A stretch of DNA of 9,391 bases from Prevotella sp. (GCA_022732315.1 JAIJUV010000092.1:1-9391); one strand, 5' to 3'; shown: positions 1-6,237, counted from the first letter of the stretch. The notes: generated from the letters alone by a model not told the origin. Made by a program: numbers and translations.

Positions 1-1
1 C

Positions 2-961
2 TCTCCTTACCTTTTGTCGGAGATGCAGAGAATGAACGAGAAGGAGACGACTCCTGGAGCATACGCCCAATACACCTATACGTTAGGCACGAAGTTGACA
101 GCGATGGCAGGTGTCCGTTTCGACCATAGTTCGCTTTATGGCAGCTTCTTCACCTCTCGTTTCCACGTGAAGTATTCGCCTGTCGATGCCATCAGCATCC
201 GCTTATCAGCAGGTAAGGGCTATCGCACGGTATTTGGCTTGGCAGAGTACAACTATCTCTTGGCGAGCGGCAGGGAGTTTCAGATTACGGGTGATGGACT
301 TAAGCAAGAGGAGGCTTGGAACTATGGTGTGAGTACCGCTTTCTATATCCCGATGTTTGGCAAGACACTGAAACTGAACGCCGAGTATTACTATACCGAC
401 TTCAAGAATCAAGCGGTGGTGGATTATGATGCCAACAAGGGGCTTATCTCCATCTGCAATTTGATGGGCAAGTCTTATTCGCACACCTTCCAGATAGATG
501 CCTCTTATCCATTGCTGAAGGGCTTGGAGATAACAGCGGCTTATCGTCTGAACGATGTGAAGTGTACCTACGATTATGGCAAAACCTTGAAAGAAAAGCC
601 ATTGACCAGTAAGTATAAGGCGCTCTTCACGGCTTCCTATAAGACTCCACTTGGCCTTTGGCAATTTGATGCCACCGTGCAGTTGAATGGTGGAGGCAGA
701 AATCCTGAGCCTTACCAGTTGGCAGATGGAAGCCAGTCATGGTCTCCTCGTTTCCATAGCTTCGAGCAAGTGAGTGCGCAGGTTACGAGATGGTTCCGCC
801 ATTGGAGCATCTATGTAGGAGGCGAGAACCTGACGGGTTTCAAGCAGAAGACTCCTATCTATGGCGCCTCTAATCCATGGGGCAGGGATTTTGAACCAAC
901 CCTGGTATGGGGACCGGTGGAGGGCAGGATGTTCTACGCAGGCGTGAGAGTACACTTTTAA
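2..961 (+). CDS. TonB-dependent outer-membrane receptor, C-terminal part (5' end outside window)
   Basis: The frame is open from the left edge and ends at TAA 959-961, giving about 319 residues of the C-terminal beta-barrel. Alternating aromatic strands are visible throughout, for example GVRFDHSS, NYGVSTAFYIPMF, LKLNAEYYYTDF and ITAAYRL, and the protein ends in the strand MFYAGVRVHF with a terminal Phe, as expected for an outer-membrane barrel recognised by BAM. In this family the barrel imports a scarce ligand using energy from TonB-ExbBD. The plug domain and TonB box lie upstream and cannot be seen. The substrate is unknown. The small HMA protein 72 bp downstream on the same strand makes a metal or metal chelate plausible, but that is inference. 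The ATG and TTG codons near the left edge are internal, because the frame stays open before them. Confidence 0.9.
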   Translation, partial: SPYLLSEMQRMNEKETTPGAYAQYTYTLGTKLTAMAGVRFDHSSLYGSFFTSRFHVKYSPVDAISIRLSAGKGYRTVFGLAEYNYLLASGREFQITGDGLKQEEAWNYGVSTAFYIPMFGKTLKLNAEYYYTDFKNQAVVDYDANKGLISICNLMGKSYSHTFQIDASYPLLKGLEITAAYRLNDVKCTYDYGKTLKEKPLTSKYKALFTASYKTPLGLWQFDATVQLNGGGRNPEPYQLADGSQSWSPRFHSFEQVSAQVTRWFRHWSIYVGGENLTGFKQKTPIYGASNPWGRDFEPTLVWGPVEGRMFYAGVRVHF

Positions 962-970
962 GGGAGAATG

Positions 971-1012
971 TTAAATGTTGAATGTTAAATGTTAAGTGTT
1001 AAATGTTGAATT
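971..1012. repeat. 7-bp tandem repeat, six copies
   Basis: Six consecutive heptamers fill most of the gap between the receptor and HMA genes: TTAAATG, TTGAATG, TTAAATG, TTAAGTG, TTAAATG, TTGAATT. The variation is confined to A/G and G/T changes. It is non-coding and may act as an A/T-rich spacer. Related AATGTTAAA words occur at 3093 and 6200. Confidence 0.85.
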
Positions 1013-1033
1013 ATTAAAGCAAATAGAAAAGTT

Positions 1034-1363
1034 ATGAAGAAGATTTTAGTAATGTTCACAATGATGATGGTGGCAATGGTAGGCTTTGCCAAGGACATCA
1101 AGACCGTAGTGTTCACCACAACCCCACAGATGCACTGTGCGGCTTGCGAGAATAAGATCAAGAGCAACCTCCGCTTCGAGAAGGGAATCAAGAGTATCGA
1201 GACCAGTGTTGCTGATCAGACGGTTAAGGTAGAATACAATGCCGACAAGACCACTCCCGAGAAGCTTCAGAAGGGTTTTGAGAAGTTCGGCTACAAGGCT
1301 CGCATCCTGAAAGATGGCGAGAAAGTTGAGAAGAACACCGAGGAAAAGTGTGACTTGATGTAA
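1034..1363 (+). CDS. Secreted heavy-metal-associated (HMA) domain protein
   Basis: This is a 109-residue protein. Residues 1-19 (KKILVMFTMMMVAMVGFA) form a Sec signal peptide, so the mature protein should be periplasmic. Residues about 23-92 form one HMA ferredoxin-like domain. Its metal-binding loop is M33-H-C35-A-A-C38, matching the family pattern MxCxxC that binds Cu(I) or similar soft metals. The later part, KVEYNADKTTPEKLQKGFEKFGYKA, fits the usual third strand and second helix. An extra Cys at 106 sits in the tail EEKCDLM and could be an additional thiol ligand. It probably shares a transcript with the receptor gene upstream, from which it is separated only by a heptamer repeat and an A-rich leader. 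Periplasmic metal chaperone or scavenger is inferred; the metal is not determinable from the sequence. Confidence 0.85.
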   Translation: MKKILVMFTMMMVAMVGFAKDIKTVVFTTTPQMHCAACENKIKSNLRFEKGIKSIETSVADQTVKVEYNADKTTPEKLQKGFEKFGYKARILKDGEKVEKNTEEKCDLM

Positions 1364-1386
1364 TATTTCCACCGGGTGAAAAATTT

Positions 1387-1428
1387 AGCCCCCCGTCAGC
1401 TATCCCCTTCGGAATGCTGGCGGGGGCT
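1387..1428. terminator. Strong GC-rich hairpin, probably a bidirectional terminator
   Basis: The arms are 1387-1400 (AGCCCCCCGTCAGC) and 1416-1428 (GCTGGCGGGGGCT). They pair fully except for one bulged C and one G-T wobble, with a 15-nt loop. On the + strand the hairpin is followed by ATTCTTATT, and on the - strand by AAATTTTTC. It lies 23 bp after the HMA stop and 4 bp from the stop of the convergent hydrolase gene, so it can end transcription from both sides. Confidence 0.8.
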
Positions 1429-1432
1429 ATTC

Positions 1433-2938
1433 TTATTGCTCCTTACTCCATTCGAAATGTGAAATACGTTTGTTTATCAACCATTTACCATTTGTTTTTA
1501 CATACTCATCGTTATATCGGACACCTTGGGTCAGTATGGTCTTCTTGCCTTTTTTCTCACTTACCAATACCACCTGGGCGTAGGCAATGCCGGTAGCCTT
1601 GTTGCCGTCAATCTTTACGGTCTGCTGACCATTGATGTGATAAACTGTAGTGAACAGGTCGAGGAAAGCCTTGAAGCGTTCTGCCAATTCTTTTCTTCCC
1701 TTCAGGTGTGATGTCTGCTTGTTGCCTTGATAAGAAGTTACCTCAGCATCCTCTGTGAAGAGCTGCACCTGCTTGTCAATTTCCTTTGTGTCCGCAAGAT
1801 TCGAGAAGGTATCTACCAAATCCTTTAAAGCCATGCGGTCGGCTATTTCCTGGATATTCATAGTTGTTTCATTTTTAGCATTTTCTACAATTCCGTTTTT
1901 CCTGCACCAGTCGAGCATGATGTCGGCTATCTGATGACTGTTGGTGTCCTCCATCATCATGTGCGAATTGCCTCTGATTCCCATATCCGGCAGATGAATC
2001 ATAGTGGCTTTGCCACCTGCTTCGTTCACTCTTTTCACGAATCTGCTCCAGCCTTCGTAGCAGTTTTGCCACACATGACCTCGCATTCCGGTGTCGTTCT
2101 TCAGGTTGTCGCCAAAGATGATGAGGATAGGGATATTAGTGAGCTGGCGTATCTGTTCGGCTGAGTAATGGTCGCCCGTGCCGCCTGGTTCCAGCATCAC
2201 GATTCCCTTGATCTTCTTGCTACCTTCATTTCCCAGCAATGCCGTCTCTATCGGGAAAGCACCCGATTGTGAATGACTTACCAGAACTGCATTCCCCACT
2301 TTCTGCGCAAGTTCTGAAAGACAGGTGTAGTTGGCTTTTGCATCGGGTAGGGAAGTGATGTGTGGCACGTTTTGCTTGCCGAACTCAGCAAGATAATCCA
2401 CCGGGAACTTTGCCTCATTCACGGCTTTTCCATCCTTCGTTCCAAAACGGAAGTTCGTCCATGAATTCTCATCAGTCTTTCTGCTGAAAGCACTCTGGGC
2501 GGTGGCTGAAACCTTGCCATACTTGGCTGCATTGTGAATCTTCTGATTGAATCCAGAACGGCCTATTCCTACCTGATCAACCACATAGACAGGGCAACCT
2601 TTGCGCACCAGGTATTCATCCCATCCCATTCTGCCATCGGGTGTTGTTTCCCAACACTTTCCGGTAAGGTGCATTCCGTGTATCAGCACGAAAGATGCTG
2701 CATTTGTGGCAGTTTGCGGCACCATGTATCTTACGTACATCTGGTTTACAGTGACGTGACCGTCGGGACAGATTCCACCGAGTTCTTCTCTTGTCTGTTG
2801 CTCACTCTTTCCGCCCACATAGAAGCTGCCCTGCGCCTGCAGAACCAATGGCGACTGCTGCTGGATATCTGCAAGGTTCTGTGCCTGCATGCTGCAAGCA
2901 GTGCACAACATGAATAGTGCAATTACATTTTTTCTCAT
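1433..2938 (-). CDS. Secreted alpha/beta hydrolase fused to a SnoaL/NTF2-like domain
   Basis: The protein has 501 residues. Residues 1-20 are a Sec signal peptide ending SMQAQ; CTACS resembles a lipobox but has a poor residue at -3. Residues about 35-350 are an alpha/beta hydrolase. Visible landmarks are the oxyanion region HGMH (87-90), D-Q-V-G-I-G-R-S-G (121-129), the nucleophile elbow S-H-S223-Q-S, E250 in MLEPGG, GDN (276-278), and H326 in GNSHMMMED. The likely triad is S223, E250 or D277, and H326, as in secreted esterase-like family members. Residues about 360-501 form a SnoaL/NTF2-like cone domain, a fold that often binds small hydrophobic ligands. The substrate is unknown. The gene is divergent from the AraC regulator across 278 bp, so shared regulation is plausible. 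The fusion joint at M360 looks like a former separate start codon. Confidence 0.88.
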   Translation of the reverse strand: MRKNVIALFMLCTACSMQAQNLADIQQQSPLVLQAQGSFYVGGKSEQQTREELGGICPDGHVTVNQMYVRYMVPQTATNAASFVLIHGMHLTGKCWETTPDGRMGWDEYLVRKGCPVYVVDQVGIGRSGFNQKIHNAAKYGKVSATAQSAFSRKTDENSWTNFRFGTKDGKAVNEAKFPVDYLAEFGKQNVPHITSLPDAKANYTCLSELAQKVGNAVLVSHSQSGAFPIETALLGNEGSKKIKGIVMLEPGGTGDHYSAEQIRQLTNIPILIIFGDNLKNDTGMRGHVWQNCYEGWSRFVKRVNEAGGKATMIHLPDMGIRGNSHMMMEDTNSHQIADIMLDWCRKNGIVENAKNETTMNIQEIADRMALKDLVDTFSNLADTKEIDKQVQLFTEDAEVTSYQGNKQTSHLKGRKELAERFKAFLDLFTTVYHINGQQTVKIDGNKATGIAYAQVVLVSEKKGKKTILTQGVRYNDEYVKTNGKWLINKRISHFEWSKEQ

Positions 2939-2978
2939 ATCTCAATATAATTATAGTTTGTACTGTTGTTTTCGGCTG

Positions 2979-2986
2979 CAAAATTA
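2979..2986 (-). promoter_or_regulatory. Candidate -7 promoter box for the hydrolase gene
   Basis: Read on the - strand this is TAATTTTG followed by C, matching the Bacteroidetes -7 consensus TAnnTTTG. It lies about 40 bp before the hydrolase start. No TTTG is present at the usual 19-bp spacing; the nearest is 27 bp away at 3014-3017. The call rests on the -7 box alone. Confidence 0.4.
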
Positions 2987-3092
2987 TAGTAAATTCCGCT
3001 TTTACGTATTATACAAATTGCCGTAAGACTTTCATTATTTTCGGAATTAACTTGTTTTGCGGGAAGATTTATAAGATTAACGGAAAGATGTG

Positions 3093-3124
3093 AAATGTTA
3101 AAGGTGGAATATGAAAGCCGGAAT
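3093..3124 (+). repeat. Dispersed intergenic repeat, copy A
   Basis: This 32-bp stretch matches 6200-6231 at 26 of 32 positions without gaps, starting with the identical AAATGTTAAA. Both copies lie in non-coding DNA. The sequence recalls the heptamer array at 971-1012. It could be a mobile or amplified intergenic element or a weak regulatory motif. Confidence 0.55.
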
Positions 3125-3138
3125 TGCATCTTTTTCAT

Positions 3139-3146
3139 TATCTTTG
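3139..3146 (+). promoter_or_regulatory. Candidate -7 promoter box for the AraC-family gene
   Basis: TATCTTTG followed by CA matches TAnnTTTG and lies about 70 bp before the regulator start. A TTGCA lies 12 bp upstream at 3124-3128. The same TTGCA-to-box spacing occurs at the acetyltransferase promoter (7408-7432), where 19 of 25 positions agree. There is no -33 TTTG at 19 bp. Confidence 0.5.
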
Positions 3147-3149
3147 CAG

Positions 3150-3215
3150 CAGATTTCAAGAATGAAAGAATCGGATTTCAAAAAAGGAAAGAAACGGATT
3201 TTAAAAAAGGAAAGA
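3150..3215 (+). repeat. 22-23-bp tandem repeat in the regulator leader
   Basis: Two near-perfect 21-bp copies, at 3172-3192 and 3195-3215, start at a 23-bp period and differ at one base. Each runs CGGATTT, then an A tract, then GGAAAGA. A more diverged copy precedes them at 3150-3171. The last copy places GGAAAGAT directly before the ATG, so the repeat includes the translation start region. It is probably in the transcribed leader, downstream of the -7 box. Confidence 0.75.
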
Positions 3216-3216
3216 T

Positions 3217-4053
3217 ATGAAAGAACTTATCAATAAGAGCATACAGGTGTATAATACGGTGGAGAGCCATAGGCTTCCGTCTGATTTCCTCGGACGCTAC
3301 CATATCCATGTACTTTGCCACGCAGGCAAGGCACAGTTCTCTTTTATGGGGAATACTTATACGATGGAAGCAGGCGACTGGGTTATCTGGCAGATGTCGT
3401 CGCAGATTACGGATGCCTTGTATTCTTCTGATTTCAATGCCGATTTCCTGCTGGTTGACAAGGATTTCCTGCTGGAGTTTAATCCAGAAAAGGTGTGGGC
3501 TTCCAAGGCTTTCGTCTTCATCAAGAAGAACCCCGTGTTCCATCTTGACGAAAGGGGCAAGGCTATGATAGAGTACAACTTCATACAGATCAGGCGCCGT
3601 ACAGCAGAGTCCCATCTGTTTCAGAAGGAGATTCTGGGCAAACAGCTGCAGATTTTCCTTCTCGACCTGTGGGAGATTTACAAGAACGCCATGGAAAATA
3701 TCCAGCAGACAGACAATGGTTCTGCCTTGCTCTTCACCCGATTCATGAATCTGCTTTCTGAGTATTCCAAGACCGAGCGCGAGGTGGCGTTCTATGCCGA
3801 CAAGCTCTGTGTATCAGCCAAATATCTCTCAGAGGTGGTGAAGAAGAGTAGCGGCCATCCCGCATCCTACTGGATAAACGGCTATGCGATGCAGGAAATT
3901 CTCTCGCTCCTGAAACGTTCCGACCTCACATTTGCCGAGATTTCCGATCAGATGAATTTCTACAATCCAGCCCATTTCACCCGTTTCGTCAAGAAGCAGA
4001 CCGGAGAGTCTCCTTCTGGGCTAAGGGTGAAGCTGGTACTGGAAAGTGACTAA
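3217..4053 (+). CDS. AraC-family transcriptional regulator
   Basis: The protein has 278 residues, a usual length for a family member with an N-terminal sensing domain. Residues about 20-100 look like a cupin-type AraC ligand-binding domain, with the strands HIHVLCHAGKAQFSFMGNTY and EAGDWVIWQM. Residues about 185-272 hold the two helix-turn-helix motifs. The first is EVAFYADKLCVSAKYLSEVV, and the second includes FAEISDQMNFYNPAHFTRFVKK followed by TGESPSGLR, the classic AraC C-terminal signature. No signal or membrane segment is seen, so it is cytoplasmic. It is divergent from the hydrolase gene and convergent with the flavodoxin/aldo-keto reductase pair, and is the only regulator in the window. 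Control of the neighbouring redox genes is inferred. Its ligand is unknown. The start is supported by the GGAAAGAT leader and an in-frame stop at 3202-3204. Confidence 0.92.
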   Translation: MKELINKSIQVYNTVESHRLPSDFLGRYHIHVLCHAGKAQFSFMGNTYTMEAGDWVIWQMSSQITDALYSSDFNADFLLVDKDFLLEFNPEKVWASKAFVFIKKNPVFHLDERGKAMIEYNFIQIRRRTAESHLFQKEILGKQLQIFLLDLWEIYKNAMENIQQTDNGSALLFTRFMNLLSEYSKTEREVAFYADKLCVSAKYLSEVVKKSSGHPASYWINGYAMQEILSLLKRSDLTFAEISDQMNFYNPAHFTRFVKKQTGESPSGLRVKLVLESD

Positions 4054-4098
4054 TCAACTTTCAAACCACTTTGCTTGAACTTGAATTCATCAAAAACA

Positions 4099-4716
4099 TC
4101 AATAATTGAGCGATTTCAGCCACTTATCTACCTTTGACAGATCCTTGCGGGTCTCGTGTCCGTAGATACTGAATGCTTCCTTGAATGTAGCTTTTGGATA
4201 GATGGTTTTCAAATCTTCCACCACGCTGCCCAGTCCGCTTCCCTCGTGGGTAGAGAATGGGATGATGGTCTTGCCATTCAGATCATACTTGTCGAAGAAG
4301 GTGAACATTACTTGTGGGTAAGTTCCCCACCAGATAGGACCGCCGATGAACACGGTGTCGTAGTCATCGATGTTCTTGATCTCGCCCTTGAACGATGGCT
4401 TTTCACCCTTTTCGGTCTCCTTCTTTGCCACATTGATGAGGTCATTATAAGGCAAGTCATAATTCTTATCAGCCACGATTTCAAACTCATCGCCACCCGT
4501 AACCTTCTGAATCTCATCGGCTACGAGCTTGGTGTTGCCCACCTTGATGTTTCCTACACTATAGTTTTCTCCTGCATGCGAGAAGAACACGATCAATACT
4601 TTTGCATTCTTTTCCATAACTTCCTTTTCTCTTGTCGCACTGTTGCCGCTGCATGATATGGTCATCAGCAGTCCTGCCACAATCATTGCTAAGTTTTTAA
4701 TGAAATGAGTGTTCAT
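4099..4716 (-). CDS. Flavodoxin-like lipoprotein
   Basis: The protein has 205 residues. Residues 1-22 are a lipoprotein-type signal (MIVAGLLMTIS, Cys22), so it is probably anchored in a membrane outside the cytoplasm. The rest is a flavodoxin-4-like fold. The FMN phosphate loop region is FFSHAGENYSVGN (44-56), followed by GNTKLVADEI (60-69). The aromatic flavin-contact loop is GGPIWWGTYPQ (125-135), and the next segment is TIIPFSTHEGSG (150-161). Family members bind FMN and act as electron carriers or small NAD(P)H-dependent reductases. An internal Met34 (MEKNAKVLIVFFSHAGE) would give a cytosolic form, but the upstream signal peptide is convincing. It lies 39 bp after the aldo/keto reductase stop with no visible promoter between, so the two are probably one transcript. 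Export of an FMN protein through Sec is odd, because cofactor loading would have to occur outside the cytoplasm. Confidence 0.88.
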   Translation of the reverse strand: MNTHFIKNLAMIVAGLLMTISCSGNSATREKEVMEKNAKVLIVFFSHAGENYSVGNIKVGNTKLVADEIQKVTGGDEFEIVADKNYDLPYNDLINVAKKETEKGEKPSFKGEIKNIDDYDTVFIGGPIWWGTYPQVMFTFFDKYDLNGKTIIPFSTHEGSGLGSVVEDLKTIYPKATFKEAFSIYGHETRKDLSKVDKWLKSLNY

Positions 4717-4755
4717 ATTTCTATTCTTATTTGATCATTATAATAATATGCAGTT

Positions 4756-5805
4756 TTAATAATTTGCGAATCGGTGGTTGCAATCCAGGTCATTTATCTG
4801 CTTCATCTCATCTGGTGTCAGTTCAAAGTCAAAGACGTTGTAGTTTTCTGCAATGTGTGCTGCATTGGATGAACCTGGAATGGCAATGTTTCCGCTCTGC
4901 AAGTGCCAGCGAATAAGAACCTGATAAGGAGATTTGCCATGTGCCTCAGCTATTTTGGTAATGACCTCGTGTTGGGAAAGCGTACGAATACCCGTGCCGC
5001 GCCCGCCAAGAGGGAACCACGACTCCATGACCGTGCCCAGCGGTGCGATGTGCTTCTTAACCGAACGCTCCTGAAAATACGGATGGAGTTCGTTTTGGAT
5101 GACGGCCGGTTTGATTTTGGCAATCTTCATCATGCGGTCAATATCGGCTTCATAGAAATTCGAGATGCCTATGGAATGGATTTTTCCAGCCTCCACGCCT
5201 CGTTCCATAGCCTGATAAGCATGCTCGTCATCACGCGCAGTATGGTGCAGCAGCAACAAGTCGATATAATCGAGTCCGAGTCGTTCAAGACGTTCGTCAA
5301 CCTCTTCGTCCGCACGGTAGAAGTCAGATGTCCAGAGTTTCGTCGTTACGAATATTTCTTCACGCTTGATTCCGAAATCCCTCATGCCACGTTGAAGTCC
5401 GCGTCCAACGCCACGTTCGTTTCCGTAAATGTCGGCCGTATCGATAAGGCGAACACCGATTTCCAGGGCATTGTACACCGATTCTTCTGCTTGTGCTGCA
5501 GAAAGCATGTAGGTTCCTATGCCGACAATAGGCATTTCATAACCACTGTTCAGCAGCACCGTGCGAGTTTCGAAGTTAAACGGATTGACGTTATTCGTAT
5601 TTCCGCTTTCATCATCCTTGTCGCCACTTCCACCTGGATTGTTTTCTCCAGGATTTTCTCCAGAACCTGGATTTTCTCCTCCAGGATTATTTCCTCCAGG
5701 GTTTTCTACCCCAGGTTTTCCTGACTCTTGAGCTACGGCATTTTCCTGACCGCAACCACACAGTAGCACAAGACTCACAAATAGAATTGCATTTAACTTT
5801 TTCAT
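4756..5805 (-). CDS. Aldo/keto reductase lipoprotein with a Pro/Gly/Asn linker
   Basis: The protein has 349 residues. It starts with a lipoprotein signal (LVLLCGC, Cys18). Residues about 29-72 are a low-complexity linker of NPGG/ENPG units ending in DKDDES. Residues about 78-349 are an aldo/keto reductase barrel of the 2,5-diketo-gluconate reductase type. The catalytic tetrad is visible: D122 and Y127 (IDTADIYGNE), K156 (TTKLW) and H187 (LLLLHH). GISNFYE (213-219) and QNELHPYF (237-244) are family motifs. The coenzyme loop reads IPGSSNAAHIAEN (309-321), where the family usually has IPKS and an Arg; here Lys is Gly311 and Arg is His317. This suggests weakened NADPH 2'-phosphate binding or NADH use. 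It is first in a probable operon with the flavodoxin. The linker suggests a protein held away from the membrane, possibly at the cell surface. The substrate is unknown. Confidence 0.9.
   Translation of the reverse strand: MKKLNAILFVSLVLLCGCGQENAVAQESGKPGVENPGGNNPGGENPGSGENPGENNPGGSGDKDDESGNTNNVNPFNFETRTVLLNSGYEMPIVGIGTYMLSAAQAEESVYNALEIGVRLIDTADIYGNERGVGRGLQRGMRDFGIKREEIFVTTKLWTSDFYRADEEVDERLERLGLDYIDLLLLHHTARDDEHAYQAMERGVEAGKIHSIGISNFYEADIDRMMKIAKIKPAVIQNELHPYFQERSVKKHIAPLGTVMESWFPLGGRGTGIRTLSQHEVITKIAEAHGKSPYQVLIRWHLQSGNIAIPGSSNAAHIAENYNVFDFELTPDEMKQINDLDCNHRFANY
5623..5715 (-). repeat. Imperfect direct repeats coding the NPGG linker
   Basis: The + strand shows recurring CCTGGATTTTCTCC and CCAGGATT-like units, coding NPGG, ENPG and related tetrapeptides at residues about 31-61 of the reductase. 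Such repeats change length by slippage without breaking the frame. The linker length probably varies between strains. Confidence 0.65.
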
Positions 5806-5857
5806 TGTTCATTCATTTTAAGTTTATAATTCATATCTCGTAACACCGACCACGGCA

Positions 5858-5892
5858 GACCGATATGTGCTGGTGTGCAAGCCTGTTCACAT
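5858..5892 (+). pseudogene. 35-bp fragment of an acetyltransferase gene
   Basis: These 35 bases match 7801-7835 inside the intact acetyltransferase gene at 34 positions; the only difference is T at 5864 against C at 7807. The matching bases code D112-R-H-V-L-V-C-K-P-V-H in the intact gene, and here the same frame reads DRYVLVCKPVH and then stops at 5908-5910. Just upstream, ACCACG at 5849-5854 may be a further scrap of the same gene (ACCACG also precedes the match at 7787), with shorter spacing. It overlaps the end of the truncated frame on the other strand. Confidence 0.8.
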
Positions 5893-5985
5893 GTTCAGCG
5901 TCAGATAAGTCTGCTTTACTGTCTGTTGTGCTTGCATAATTGTTACTGTCATTAATGCGATTAAACTAATTATTAATTTTTTCAT
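5887..5985 (-). pseudogene. Truncated 5' end of a second secreted gene, possibly an aldo/keto reductase
   Basis: An ATG at 5985 opens a 32-codon frame, MKKLIISLIALMTVTIMQAQ followed by QTVKQTYLTLNM and then TGA. The first 20 residues form a typical Bacteroidales Sec signal peptide. The following TYLTLN resembles the first strand of aldo/keto reductases, usually followed by NGxxMPxxG. Here it breaks off where the acetyltransferase fragment begins. This suggests a deletion or recombination that removed the rest of the gene. It has a -7 box about 120 bp upstream and lies between that box and the intact reductase, so it may now be translated as a small upstream peptide. Aldo/keto reductase identity is inferred from only six residues and is weak. 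A genuine 32-residue peptide is possible but less likely. Confidence 0.6.
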
Positions 5986-6044
5986 ACTGTCCTAGAAGTT
6001 TTTACGATCTCATATCCGATGCCAGATGATGATCCGGTTATAAA

Positions 6045-6074
6045 AATTGTATTCATAATTGTATTCATAATTGC
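6045..6074. repeat. 12-bp tandem repeat, about 2.5 copies
   Basis: AATTGTATTCAT occurs at 6045-6056 and 6057-6068 exactly, followed by AATTGC at 6069-6074. It lies in the leader between the -7 box at 6107 and the truncated frame at 5985, so it would be transcribed on the - strand. Confidence 0.8.
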
Positions 6075-6106
6075 ATGTTATAGTTTATTGATAATCATTT
6101 CTGCTG

Positions 6107-6114
6107 CAAATTTA
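6107..6114 (-). promoter_or_regulatory. Candidate -7 box, ancestral to the relic and possibly now driving the reductase operon
   Basis: On the - strand this is TAAATTTG followed by C, matching TAnnTTTG. The flanks resemble those of the hydrolase box (CTGCAAA with TTATAG in + orientation). No better box lies between here and the aldo/keto reductase start, so the reductase-flavodoxin transcript may start here with a leader of about 300 bases. No TTTG sits at the usual -33 spacing. Confidence 0.4.
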
Positions 6115-6199
6115 TAGCATTTTTTTCTTTTTCATGTTACATAAATTCCCATAATTCTTTCACGAATTTCGGATTTATGCTCTTTAAGCGAAATATTTA

Positions 6200-6231
6200 A
6201 AATGTTAAAAGTGAAATGTGAAACCCCGAAA
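6200..6231 (+). repeat. Dispersed intergenic repeat, copy B
   Basis: Partner of 3093-3124, with 26 of 32 positions identical and no gap. It lies just before the ATGACC array, in DNA with no supported gene. Confidence 0.55.
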
Positions 6232-6237
6232 TCCTTA

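Noticed and set aside
206..664. 152-codon open frame on the - strand
   Set aside because: Antisense to the receptor barrel; composition is a mirror of the coding strand and no domain is visible.
4054..4098. Terminator between the regulator and flavodoxin genes
   Set aside because: TTCAA and TTGAA words allow only weak, interrupted pairing, with no GC stem or T run, so it was not called.
4903..5724. 273-codon open frame on the + strand
   Set aside because: It is antisense to the aldo/keto reductase, whose catalytic motifs are intact; the translation shows no domain and ends in repeats mirrored from the linker.
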